Shown here: in pieces, positions 13,150-25,236 of the stretch
Position numbering within the stretch: the first letter of the stretch is position 1
Layout of the letters: each line of letters opens with the position of its first letter
NCBI GenBank assembly: GCA_013396525.1
Contig: VWYX01000126.1
Span: forward strand, 124,001-188,000
Source of the DNA: Chaetorhynchus papuensis
Taxonomy: Eukaryota > Chordata > Aves > Passeriformes > Rhipiduridae
Direction: 5' to 3'
DNA: 64,000 bases
Notes under the pieces: generated by a model
What the model saw: only the letters and a program-made list of their open reading frames with translations
Told to the model about the DNA's origin: nothing
Database searches by the model: none
Translations under genes and position numbers: made by a program

Positions 13150-14595
13150 CATAAGCAGTTTTTAAAATGATGGCATGTCTGCCTCTCTGTGACACTGATG
13201 TTTGTTCCTGGATCTGTGGTGAGGTTCCAGAAGCCTGGAAGAAACCTAATGTTGTGCCAATGCACAAAAAGGGAAAACAAGATAAATCTAGTAATTATAG
13301 CCCTGTCAACTTGATGTTTATCCCTGGCAAAATAATGAAATGGCTGATTAAAGGATTTGAGTAGCAAAGAGTTAAAAAGAGTAATATAATTAATGTCAGT
13401 CAAGTTGGGTTTATGGAAAAGAGATTCTGTCAAACTAACTTGATATCTCTTTTGATAAATTTAGTTGATTAAAGGAAATTCTCTAGACATCTCTAAAGCA
13501 TTGACTTGCTACCACAGGACATTGTGGAAAAAAGTGATAGAGAACTAGCATGGCACACACTAATGATATTACCAACTGGTCAGCTGTGACAGGTCTCTAA
13601 ATGTGATGGTTAGCAAGGAGTCATTGCTGAACATATGTGTTTCTAGTAAGGTCCTGCAGCATTTGGTTCCTAGATTTGTTGTTTAATACTTTTTAATTAT
13701 GTAAATGTGGAATAAACTCCCAAATCATTAGTGATTAAAGTCTGCAGTTATGTTCCCCAAAGTCTTGTGCCAGCAAGGAAGATAGTATTCTGTAATATTA
13801 GGTTTCCAAGACAGTAGTACCATATAGAAAAATGTAAGCAAGCAAATGTGGAGCTTCCTAATAGGGCCAAAAGTTAAATTGGGCATCTAGGAAATAAAGA
13901 GGTTGTAGGTGCAGAATGGGAAACCCCTTTGGGAAGGAGTAGACTCTTAGAGGGACTTGAGTCATTTGCTGAATAACCAGTTCCTAAGTAACCACAAGGA
14001 TTAATGAGGTCTTTGGGTGGGAAAACGAGGGATTTTTAAATGAGAGGCTAGAGGTAATTCCTTTGTCACTGGTGCAATTGCTTTTATGATAGTGTGCCTG
14101 GCTCTCATTTCAACAGTGCTAGAAGGATGCTGATAAATTGGAGGAGGATCAGAGGCAATGTCAGTATGATTAAAAGGTCTGAAAAAATGTCTTTTAGTGA
14201 CATGCTCTGAGAGCACAATCTGCTTTAGCTTATTGAGCAGGGGTTTAAAGGTGGCTTGACCAGTCTATAAGTACCTATGTAAGGACCAGAAATGTTCTGT
14301 CTAGCTGACAAGTGTGCTGTGATTGCTGCTGGCTGGAAGCTGCAGCTGGACAAATTTAGACTAGAAGAAAGAGCTATGTTTGAAAAGAATGGGGCTAATT
14401 AACCACTTGAGTGTTTTACTTAGGGTTGTCATGGTTTTTTTTCCACTGGCAATTTCACTCTTCCTTGACAGCATGCTCTAGTCAAACCAGGGACTTCATC
14501 TAACGACTGGTATCATCTGTGTTTTACAGGAGGTCAGAAAGGGTGATTGGCTTGGTGTCTTCTAGCTGTACGATCTGAGAATCCATTATAGTAGT
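13150..14595 (+). mobile_element. ancient CR1 LINE (L3-like), RT region to 3' end
   Basis: A long, heavily diverged CR1 copy. It starts within the reverse-transcriptase region (about 13200-13472). It continues through a block resembling the ORF2 end: ggatgctgataaattggagg near 14125, then attaaaaggtctgaaaaaat near 14170, then ccagtctataagtacctat near 14260. It then reaches the 3' part with gacaaatttagactagaaga (about 14350), ggctaattaaccacttgag (about 14391) and ttttacaggaggtcagaaag (about 14522). Those blocks occur in the same order in the old amniote CR1/L3-type consensus. Coverage of about 1.4 kb is unusually long for a bird CR1. The divergence suggests an early sauropsid or amniote insertion. 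It lies in unique DNA and has no intact frame. Confidence 0.82.
13167..13472 (+). pseudogene. CR1 ORF2 reverse-transcriptase fragment
   Basis: One frame carries the N-terminal palm/fingers part of a CR1-clade reverse transcriptase: GEVPEAWKKPNVVPMHKKGK, then a degenerate 'NYSPVNL' (family: NYRPVSL) and 'PGKIMKWLI' (family: PGKVMEqil). After one in-frame stop at 13362-13364 the same frame resumes with QVGFMEKRFCQTNLISLLIN, matching the family's 'QhGFtkgrSCLTNLiaf' segment. The YADD/FADD catalytic box, expected about 100 codons further on, is not recognisable. It is a relic of the ancient CR1 at 13150-14595. Any start codon is irrelevant because this is internal to ORF2. Confidence 0.8.
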
Positions 14596-17020
14596 TCTTG
14601 GTGGTGCTGGGTAGTTTGCTCCAGCAAACAGGAGAAAGAAGATCTCTCTTGTTTTAACTAGTGTAAAATGGATGCAATTTAAGAAAATTAGACATTAGTT
14701 CATATAATGAATAACCTTGGTTTTATCAGTTTGAAGTTCTATTTTTCTGCAATTTGACAAGTTTAAATGGCATTCAGGTAGCTTTTCATGCAAGGTGTCA
14801 CTCTGTTTCCTTACTAATGCCTGAGCAAGTACCTTACCTATTGTCAGATTGTTAATTCTCTGTTATTAAGTACTCAGGTGCTTCTTCATTGACTGTCAGT
14901 TGTCAATGTGGATCATTTAGATTAAGAAACCAGCCTGTCAGATGCTCCTCTGCTTTTACAGACTAGCATCCAACAGCATGTCTTCTTCCTGGAATTTAGA
15001 CTTTTGTATACTACTCCTCCCTGCCCCCCCAAAAAAACCAAAAACCAAAAAACCAACCAAACAAAATAACCCCTACAAGTAATCACTAAAAAGGAATCCA
15101 CATTTCCACATTCTACTTGGGTGTGCAACACCTACAGATACGTGTGTGGGTAGAAGTCCTTCCTGCTTCATTTAGTAGTAATGCAGAGGGAGGAAATTGC
15201 TTGTTTCTGAGTTTAGATTTGGTTTTGCTCTGATTATGATATTGGCTGTCTAGTCTGGAGCTTAACAGGGTTTAGGTGATTGCCTGACCTCTCTTTCAAG
15301 AGAAGCATTGTTCTGGGACTTTGAGTAGCACTGGCAGGATACAACCAGGGCTCATGCAAGTGGAGCTGTATCTCTGCCTGGTTTCCATAAAGCGTTATTC
15401 TGACACAGCCAGGTGCTAAGCTGAGCCATACCTCCCTAAAGTCAGTCAGGTAGTGAGATTATCTGATTCTAACTCCTTTAGTTTCTAACTCTGGCAGCTT
15501 TCACCAAGAGAAATGTCATAAAGCCAATCTCCAGTCTGGAGTGACATGTATCCCTTAGCAGCTGAAAGAAATTAAGGCCTTTTAATTTTTTTCCTGGTGG
15601 TTTCCTCACTGTCATCTGGGAGGACATTCCTTATGCTCTATTTGGTTTTGTCTTTTGCCATTATCAAGACTGTCTCTGTAAAGTGAGGGCCGCCGGCCTG
15701 AACATGAAATAAAGATGTAGGTGAGAATCTACAGTTAACTGTGCACTGCAGTGTCATTCAGCTACTTGCATAGTACTTAATTAAAGTGGTTATATTCTGT
15801 TGTCTCTCAGACTCTTTATTGGGCACTGTGTCTGGCTTCATGGTTTCCTGTGTTTGTAGATCTTCAAAGCAGTTCTGGTTAAGACAGTAAGTCAATACTG
15901 TCTTCTGTGGTTCTCATAGAAGGCTTCCAGACTTCTCTGTCCATAGGAGTCATACAACCTGACTAACTCCTGATTTTAGCCTGAATGTGTATGGCTCAAT
16001 ACAGAGGCCTGTAGAGTATAATCTTTCTGTATTTTTATACAAAGAAGTCTCATGTGGGGTGATTGTACTACTGAAGTCTGTTCCTCCTTTCTTGCTAGGA
16101 GAGCAATTAATGAAAACTGCCCTCACAACATCAACTGCCATTAGTTTTTTGGTATAGAACACGAGTGAGCACATGCTGCAGCCTTTAGTCTTTTCAAAGA
16201 AGTTGGTTAATATTGAGTACCAAAGACAAATTTGCCCTTGGAAGTTTGATCCATCAGTTTCTATCTGATTTGCTGAGAAAAGAGAGACAGGGAAGAATGG
16301 CTTGGATAGTTACATAATGCCGGGAGTCTTATGAGATTACAGAGAAGTTGGCAGGAAAATAATAAAAGTGGAGCAAATAAGTAACGATTTATTTTCTTTC
16401 TTCCGAAGTAGAAGTGAACTGATTGCTAAGCCTGGGTGAAATTGTTCTCAACTTTAGGAAGTCTGGTTCTGAAGGTAATGCTTACGTCTTAATCCTATCT
16501 ATGATAAGCTTGTTTTCAGACCAGTGACTTGACAAAGGTCCTGCCCTGTGTTCTGTCTGGCAGGCAACGTGAATGTCATCATTAAGCAGCAGATAGCCTG
16601 GGTGGCACTTAGAATTTTGTAATGTGGCTTATTTCTTTTAAGCACCTTTCTGTTGGAGACTGTTGCTGGGAGTACGGTCTGATCACCAGTTAAAGAAGAA
16701 AAATACTGTGCTAGCATGGAATTGGTGTTCGTTCTTGTTGCCCCTCAAAAAATTAATCTTTTGGGTAGAAAGCAGAGATTTGGAGAAAAATAAATAGAGA
16801 ATATTTTCAGTTTCTTACTCTGGCAGAATGAAATGGTTTTTTGAGTTTGATTGTGGTAGCTTGTAAGGGTGGTTGTCTAATGGGGTAGGATTTCTGGTTT
16901 TGGTCTTTGCAGTGTTAGGAAATTATTGGCTCAGGTCTGGGCTTCTGCTGAAAAGAATTCTTAGATTTCAAATATGAAAAATGTTTTTGGAGTATTGACT
17001 CTTGATTTACTTAACTTTAC
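14596..17020. other. unique non-coding sequence
   Basis: No gene or repeat family was recognised between the ancient CR1 and the hairpin at 17021, apart from the A/C tract at 15024-15066. Open frames are below 75 codons. Confidence 0.55.
15024..15066 (+). repeat. A/C-only low-complexity tract
   Basis: Forty-three consecutive bases contain only A and C: seven C, seven A, then irregular A-runs separated by CC or single C. The opposite strand is the G/T type also found at 62883-63045. It may be a decayed poly-A tail or an expanded simple repeat. No retroelement body was recognised beside it. Confidence 0.8.
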
Positions 17021-17046
17021 TTAAATAAGTTGATTAACTTATTTAA
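17021..17046. repeat. 11-bp perfect inverted repeat with 4-nt loop
   Basis: The arm ttaaataagtt pairs exactly with aacttatttaa around the loop gatt. The stem is almost all A/T and short, so it is too small for a pre-miRNA. It is probably a chance palindrome in AT-rich DNA. Confidence 0.85.
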
Positions 17047-17124
17047 AAATAAGCAAATTAAAAAATAAAGATCTGTTTTTCCTAGAAATTGTCAAGTATT
17101 GCTACTGGCTACCAGCAAATAATT

Positions 17125-17194
17125 GATTAAAATAAAAAGGCAAAGAAACACTTAAGCACGATTAAGATAAAAAGGCAATGAAACACTTAAGGAT
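17125..17194 (+). repeat. 35-bp tandem duplication
   Basis: Two adjacent 35-bp units match at 31 of 35 positions by eye. Unit one begins gattaaaataaaaaggcaaa and unit two begins gattaagataaaaaggcaat; both continue gaaacacttaag. There is no gap between them. It looks like a local replication-slippage duplication in unique DNA. No function is apparent. Confidence 0.9.
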
Positions 17195-18127
17195 TAGACA
17201 TTAAAAAATCTGGCATATATACTAAAGCTGATATCAGTTCAAAATGCTACTAGGACAACTGACCATTTATGGTTGCACAAATGTCAAAGTATGTTGTTCT
17301 CTTCCACAAAGAACTGTGCTTTATTTTTAAATGAATTAATGTGTGATCTAGGTTTCAAACTTGCAAATCCTTGTGGTTTCTGTAAAGGTGTGGAGCTATG
17401 AGTATCATATGTTGCTATTTAAGTCTTTACTTTGTATTAAAGTGCATAAGTATCTGAAATTGGGTGCTAAGGCTGAACAGGAATGTTAGAAGGAACCTAC
17501 TAATAGAGACTTAAGTTTGTAGGCCCTGTTGGGAGTTTTTCTGATGAATGGTTTAATATAGAGACTGATTTCCTTTTCTTTTTACTTTGTGGAACTCTCA
17601 CTGTCTTGATTCATTAAAGAAAATTTTAAAAAATCATTAGTTTTCATCTTGTGTATCTGCACTCCCTTGACTTTGACTTTTGTTTTCTCTAACTTCTGAA
17701 TTTATTTCCTAGTTGGTGCCACAGCAAAATTAGGAACTTTGTATAGTCTTAATGCACTCCTATTTTGTCCCTTCAGCATTGGCTAAAAGACCTGTTCAGA
17801 AAGTATGGTTTTACTGGAAAACCTCCAAAACTTGGATAATCTTATTTCATTCCTTATGTTTTGAGTAGCTTTATGTATTGCCTTGTTGACATTCAGCACT
17901 GCAGCAGTGGAATGAAAGGAGGGACCAACTGTCTGAATAAATGTAATGCACAGGACAGGTCAGGTTGGAACTCTGAAAAGCCATTATTGGCTTCTTAAAG
18001 CTGACTGTAGTGACAGTCATGCAAAGTTGTGTACTAGCAGAGGACAGGTAATTTCAGAGGTCCTACAAGGCTGGCTCCATCGCTGGTGAAGTCGTTCTGC
18101 CGGGAAGGTAGCTTGGATTCTGGTTGT
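17195..18127. other. unique AT-rich non-coding sequence
   Basis: No gene, repeat family or structured element was recognised in this interval. Confidence 0.55.
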
Positions 18128-18270
18128 GACTGTGTCCTGTGGTTGAGTGATTAGAGATGACCTGCATTCTGTCCTGGTCACGTCTCTGGTTTGCTGGGTA
18201 ACCTCAGGTAAACCATTCCCATTTCTTGTGTCCAGTTCTGTATCTCGTGAGCAGAGTTGAGGAGTCTGGT
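18128..18270 (+). repeat. MIR-like SINE remnant
   Basis: The order of blocks follows MIR from the tRNA-like head through the core: gtcctgtggttgagtgatta, gacctgcattctgtcctggt, tttgctgggtaacctcaggt, then a 'catttcttgtgtccagttctgtatct' type pyrimidine-rich region matching MIR 'cctctctgtgcctcagtttccccatct'. Several CpGs occur just upstream and within it (18081-18182), which is unusual for such an old repeat. The copy is diverged and non-coding. Confidence 0.52.
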
Positions 18271-21200
18271 TACCTCTAAGATGCACAGCGAAATTACCAA
18301 TTCTTCTCAGTGAGCATTACCAGTGCAGGAGGAGACTTGTCCTGGTACTCTTGATCTTCTGGTGAAAAATGTTACTGAAAGTCTTAGGTGCTGTTCATTC
18401 TACCTCTTTGTGTTGCAGATCTTTTAAGTGAGCTCCAACTCAGATTAAACCTTTAAAGTTTCAAATTTTTAATACAATGAAGCAGGAAGAGGGACTTTTC
18501 TGTCAATGAGATAATAATTGGTAGGCAGAAAAACTCCTAAAAGGGCATCTTTATATCTTTTTCTGAAGTCAGATTTTGAGTTCATAATATTTTAAATTCG
18601 TCATGAAGTAGTGACTTTGTGAAGCTTCATTTCTTTCTTTGTTGTTCACAGTATTTAAGAAAAGCTAGGATTTAGAAAATTACTTACCCTGTGTGCTTCA
18701 GCAAAGATTACCTGAAGCTGCCTAGTTTCTACTTTGTGCATATTTGTAAACCTTACTCTAATACGTAAAATGCCAGTAGGTGGCATTCAAGAATATACAG
18801 GCTGATGCCTCTGTGTTTTGTAGGACCAAAAAGCTTCTTGTATATGACAGTATATCAACTTTTAATTGATATTTAAGTATGCAAAACTGGAGTGCCTGGA
18901 ATGAGTGGAAACTTGTGCAAAGATTGCTTTGGTCTCTTAGTCTGTAGTTAATCATATCTGTTTTCCCCATGGAAGAGATAGGGTTTAGATGTTCATAAAG
19001 AACTTGCAGCTTTGATTCCATTGTTTTACCTTCTAGCTTGCTCCAACTAAACTTTCATCTTTTGGGCTGTTGAGGGCAGCCCAAGTGTATGTTGGGAATT
19101 GGAGCATGTCCTTGCATTTCAGGGAGCTGTGTCCTCAGGCCAGCTGTGTCTGATGCAGAACTGATGTCTCTGCAGGGTGACATAAGGAACCTGCATCAGT
19201 GCAGCCAGAAGAGAGCTGTATGTATGTGTGACTCAATAATATTACTCCTTTCAGAGCTTGTTTTGCCATTGCATGTTTCCATGATTTTTTGTTACTTTCA
19301 AAGTCACTGCACTATAGTGATCTGGGAACTCACTCTGGGCACATGAAGAGTCATGAATTGAAAACAATTTCGCTATAACTGCACTCAAGTCAGGCAGGGG
19401 TAGGATTTTTCTAGCTTCCTTTCTCCCTGTGGGATAGGAAAAAATTACTGTTCACTAATGAAGTTAACAGTTGATAATTTGCTAGTAATTGGATGGACAG
19501 ATTTATTTTTGGTGCAGCAGGGAAATCTTATTGCTATACATAAAATTTCCAATGAAACAGTTTGTAAGACTAAATTGCAACTGACAGTGCAGCGTTTGCC
19601 TCTACCATTTACTAGCATAGCAAATGACTTTTTCCCACACCTGCCCTCAGCTTGGTATTTCTTTATGATAGGAGACTGCCATGAAAGGGAGAAAGGTGCA
19701 AGGATTTTACTTTGTGGAGGCCTTTTTTGCAAAAGAAATGGCTGTGGCATGAGGTCATTTGAAACATTGAGTACTTTGTATTGGTATTGTTAAAACATTG
19801 TGACCTACATTGCTTGGGCACTGTGATCTGCTCCAATTAATGGATCTGTCAGCACAGATTAATTATAGAACTGACAACCACTTCTAGATGTAGTGGGTGC
19901 TGGTGACCTCTAATCATGAGAGGAAGATGTTGGCTTCTGCTTTATGTGTGTGTGGTAATGTAATTTGTATGAAACTGCTCTGTGGAAACTGTCTTTTTAA
20001 AATGCCAAATCCCAGGTACCACATTTGAATTATTTTTACCAGATTTTAGTTTCTTAATAGACTAGACGTCTGTAATGCCAAAATGATTCACATCTTGGAA
20101 ATTTGCTTCTAGTTCTGCATTTTGCTTTACTTCAAAAGAATCAGTGTAATTATAATTGCTTTCTGTCATTAACTTCATTAGTGAATCTCTCCTGATCTTA
20201 GGCAACTGCTTTTCAATCATTGCATGAAAAAGGCACCAAAAGTAAAGGGTATTGTTTGAGCCCCCTTTATGTGGCCTTGTGTGGTGGCACAGAGCACAGA
20301 CTACTTTGTAACCAAAAAAAAATAATGTTTCTAGTTCATGTGCAGCCTCTTCTTGATTCTGCTCATCTTCCTAGATCTGCTTTCAGTTATCTTGGTTTCT
20401 TCCCTGTGTTTCCAGAGAGAAGATTGAGCTTGAGGTATTTCAGATGACAGTTTGATTTACAAGTTGCCTATCTGTGTGTGGATAGTTTCTAAGTTTTGCT
20501 AGACAGAGCCAAGAAAGAGGGAAGCTGTCTGCTTTAGTAACTCTTCTGAGTGGGAAGAAAGTAGGCAACTTTACTGTGATTTTCAGGTTGACTCCTCTGC
20601 CTTTATTCCTCTGAAAGGCCTCCCTTTGTATTAGCAACTCAAGAGAAAACAGGAGAAGTTAAAATTTTTTTGCCAGTGTACATTAGTTGGAACTCATGCA
20701 AGTTAAATACCATCTGCCAGTGTGTTGCTTGGTCCCCCAAAATGTTCCAGTACAACTGTAGTGTCTCAGATTTCATAGCTCTCATCAACTGAAACAATTT
20801 ACTTTTGCTAGAAAACTTGTCCTACTCCACTTCCCCTTCTCTTGTGTTAGACAAAGGTTCAGGAAACAATAGACCTTCAAAACCAGGCTGTGACTTCTCT
20901 AAAAGCCCAGGCAGCAGGCAGTCTAGGGAAAGGAATAGGGTAAGAACGTGACATTAATGTCATGTCACTTAACTGTGGGATGTTTCTGTATAGGAGAGGG
21001 ATGTTCGTACTGACATGTTCCCTTTTGACGGCTGATCTTTAATATTTCATGAAACCAAACTAGTTCAGAAACATAAAGAAGCCTTTTACTAAAGTGATTT
21101 TCTAGAGCAGACTTGGCATAATACACATAGGCTAAGTCTAGCCAGAAAACTGTCAAGCTTCTTCCTCCATTTTCCCTTCTCTAATAAGCTGAGACACATT

Positions 21201-22134
21201 GCTCTTATGCTTCAAGGCATCCCAGGAAGCTGGAGATCCCATGCTTCTGAACTGGTACAACTACAGACATTTTCTCTAGGATTTATCTACCACATCTTTC
21301 AACTGGTCTAGAAAAAAATTTCCTGTGCTTCAGTGCACAGTGGAGAAATTGTCCAAAGCTGTTTAGAAATATCTGTGCACTAAAATATTTTATTTAAATA
21401 TTTGGACAGGACTGAAATTGTACAATGATCTAGTACGAAGCATGAGCATATTGTAGGCGGCTTTTATTCTCCACAGTAGGTAACACAAACCATTTTCTGT
21501 GGAATGTCTGTTATATCTTCCTTTTAAGAAAATTTTCCTAATTCTTGTAGTTGCTGGGCACAAACTCCATTTATTTTTTCTCAGTAATGAGGGAGCAAGT
21601 TTTTAGGTGTATGATAAGTGTTGCCTTGTGAGAATTTTCTCTTTGACACCTTCGCTCCTTTTTCAGCTTCCCTGTAATCCAGATGTTGCTACTTTCCTCA
21701 TGCTTGAACTTACGGACTGCTGAGAATTCACCATATGAACACTTTGGTCTCATGCATTTCCCACCATAACTAAAGCTATACATATCAACACCTTAAAAAT
21801 GGGGATGAAAATCTGATCCTCTTGTATATGGACTCAGAATGGCAATATTCAAAAAACACATAAAGCTTCATGGGTCCAGATGAAGAAGAAATCCTCATCC
21901 ATTTTTACCTTACCCTATTGCCCCAAAGAGTCCAGATATCTCATTTTTCATACCCTCCCCCAAGACTTGTATTGCATGTCAGCATGCATTACAGATTTTT
22001 ACACTGTACTAAGTACAAGCCCTCCAGCAAGAAACTCTGATTGCAGCTTTCCACTGTGAGTAGGATTAATCATAAATGATAATTGCAGTGCTATTAAAGC
22101 AAACAGAAAAGATTTGTTGAACAAAAGTGGTGAT

Positions 22135-22148
22135 GGAGAGAGAGAGAG
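22135..22148 (+). repeat. (AG)n microsatellite
   Basis: About seven dinucleotide units of AG/GA in otherwise unique sequence. Confidence 0.85.
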
Positions 22149-25100
22149 CAAAACTAGAACTAGGAGGGCATGGGCAGAACACCTTCTTAAATTTACTGCT
22201 GTCCCACCTTATCCCCCTCCTCTATACAGAAATGAGTGTGGACCATGGAGCTGAAGGTCAAGTTAAAATCCACGCTGGCAATGGTTATGCGGAGAAAGGT
22301 GTTGACTTTGCAAGGGCCAGTTCATTCTGTTTCTTCTGCTCTGTCAGGTTTTTTCATTGATTGCCTTTAGAACTGAGCAAGGCTTTTTGCGGCACCCTGT
22401 AAAGAAAGCTTAGTGCTTTGCCTTTTTAACAGCACAACACAAACTGGTTGAAAGGAGTTGCATGTTCTGCTACTGAAATTGGTCTTAGTGGTTTGGATGT
22501 GTATATGTTTCTTTCTTTTGGGAGAAAACTTTGTCTTTTCCAGTTCCATGTCTGTCCTTAGAGCTGTTTAAGCTGCAGTATTCACTGTGTTTTTGTAAGG
22601 TACTGCTTGAACTTGCAGCATCTCTGTTGGGCAGGGAGATGCTGCCTCCTGCAGGCCCAGATAGATTTGATCCCTCTTATAGTTTGGGAAAAGATTTCAC
22701 AATCCAGCCTTTCAAAAGACAGCAGCAGCAGTAGTTTGCTGAAAACATGGATTTATTTATCCCAGGTATATATTACAAGTAGAGAGAAGCAGATTGAAAG
22801 TTATAAAAAACCCTCAAAACTTATGTGGCTGTGAACTAACCTCACCTTTGGATTTCCTTGTTAGCTCTAACAAGTTCTTGGGCACTGCAATGATCCGTTG
22901 GGCATTGCACTGGTGACTGTTGACACAAACTGAGCCCTGGCAACTGCTATCAGTCCAGCACTTTGCCCCTTCTAGTTATTCCCCCCATAGCACATAGGTT
23001 GTGTTTTTAATCCTTTCCAGATAGTCAAAATGTTCCTTTGACTCAGAGTCCTGCATTGAGTCTCATGGTTTGTGTGTTTCTAGGCATTCCTGCAGGAGCC
23101 TTTTATGGAAATCAGGCTTTGTTCCTTCAAGGACCAAGCTGTTGAAGAGAAGATGCTGCCTGCATTCTTCAAACTTTGAGGTGCTCAAACTGGATTTAAC
23201 CTTAGGGTTTCCTGGAACCATGAACTAGATAATCCTGAAATCCCCAAATATGTATCCTGTTGATAACAGTTACATTTTTCACTCCATCTCCCAAAATAAT
23301 TGTGTATTTCTCAGTGTATAAAATTGCTCCTGATCCTCCAGGCTCTTTGTAGCATTTACACAGTTGAAATTATTACTATCATCTGACACTAACTCTGGAA
23401 CTTTTAATAAACACACATAGGGTTTCCCCCACTGCCCTTAAACTGGCAATGAGCCAGAGTATATTTTCTAGATGTGAATGTGTATGTCCTTTCTGAAGAG
23501 TTTAGCTTATTGTGATAAGCAGGAAACTCTGCAAAGTGGCCTCAGCAGTACCTGCTGTATTTTGGAGCCATCCTTTACTAGCTGACTCTGTAACAGGGGC
23601 AGGTCAACCAAGCTTTTGCTGGCAGTGCACCTAGCGAGGAAACCAGCAGTGGAAGAGTGAGGGACGTTCAGTTCTTCTGCCTCCTACAGGACTAGAAGGC
23701 TGCACAGGAAGACAGCTTCAGGAATACCAGGAAAGAAAAACTGCTCTTGTGGTGAGGAAGGAGGTGGTCTCCTGCTACCCCTTCCCTGGAGACTTGCAGG
23801 GTAGTATTCACTTTGCAAGGAATACTGGAGCCTTAGAGACGCCAGTGTTCTGTATTAGGACAGGCTGCAGATTGCTTACGCCTGATGCAATGTGTTGTAT
23901 AAGGACCTGGAGTGTTCTTTTAAGACAGGATGTTTCAGATAAAACTGCTTGAGTGAAGGGTCAGAGCAAACTGTATTTCTACTTTGCAACTTAGGGCAGG
24001 ATGTATTTGGTAATACATGTTAGTATTTCTGGACAAATGAAAGTCAACAAATCCAAGTTTAACTGCAGCCAAGTTCTCCCATTAGTTCCTGTTTAAATAC
24101 ATAATAATGGTCACTCAGGGCATTTTACTGCTGAGTTTAACATAAAGGGTTCCAAAGCTCCTTAGGCTATCAGCCTCAGTCAAGAAGTGATGGAGTTACA
24201 GCATTTTCTTGTGCCATTAAGGAACATTCACTGGAAATGAGAGGATGAATCTGGATAAACTTTCAAAAGACATCTAGAAATATCCAACTCATTATCATGT
24301 GACTGAAATCTCAGAACCCTTTGTCCACACCATATTAATAAAATAGATTTAAAGGGAAGTAGAAGAATTGTATTAAGTAGCTTCAGGAACAAGACCATCT
24401 TTGTCTTCACATAATTGTTCTGAAGTTTTAGTGTAATAGGGCTAGAGGAAAATCTGCCATAAGTGATGGATGGAAAGGGACCTCCTGCTCTTATTTTGCC
24501 TTTGCCTCTTAAAATGCCTGATCCTGTTTAATTCTGCTGTGATTTCAGATAATTTTGGCCTTAGTGACAAGTAGCAAACCCTAAACAGTCATGTGTCCTT
24601 GTATCAGTGTTTCATCTATAACTTAATATAGTTAAACAAAATACTTGTAGAATGATCTTTAAAGCAGACACTGTGAAAGGGTAAATCCCTTCATTAGGCC
24701 TGAAAGTAAGGGACCAACTATTTCTTCCAAGCCGAGAATGACTAAGTATTCTTTTCCACTGCTCTAGATACAACTCATTTAGCCCTGACTGCCTACATGG
24801 TGTTCTGCTCCTGTTATACGTGCCTTCCTCCTCTCTAGGAAGTATTACATCTTAATCTGCAGCCCTGTCAGTTTGTCAAGAGATGGGAAGTCCTGATAGA
24901 GATGGTTCTTGACAGAAAGGAGAAACAGAGTGTGAGGAGAATGAGGAGACCACAGGGACACAGGACTTTGAGTAACCTCATTTAGGGTTCTGCTGGCAGA
25001 CACTGGACAGAGCTGGATTTCCTGACAAGGAGCACGTTAAAGAAATGCTTAGCACCCTTGCCTTGGCTAGGCATTATTGCAGTAAAAACTCATTTCATTA

Positions 25101-25161
25101 CATCTGAAGTGAACAGAAAGCTATGTTGTCTGGCCAAAATGTACATCCTTTTTATTAAAGA

Positions 25162-25236
25162 AACAAGCCCCAAAACAGAAGAAAACACTCACTCCCTCCC
25201 CAAAAAAAACCCTAGGTAACACCCCCAAAAGACCCT
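25162..25236 (+). repeat. A/C-rich low-complexity stretch
   Basis: A- and C-runs dominate, including an A8 run flanked by CCC and TCCCC blocks. It is similar in composition to 15024-15066 and 33722-33768. No transposon body was recognised. Confidence 0.6.
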
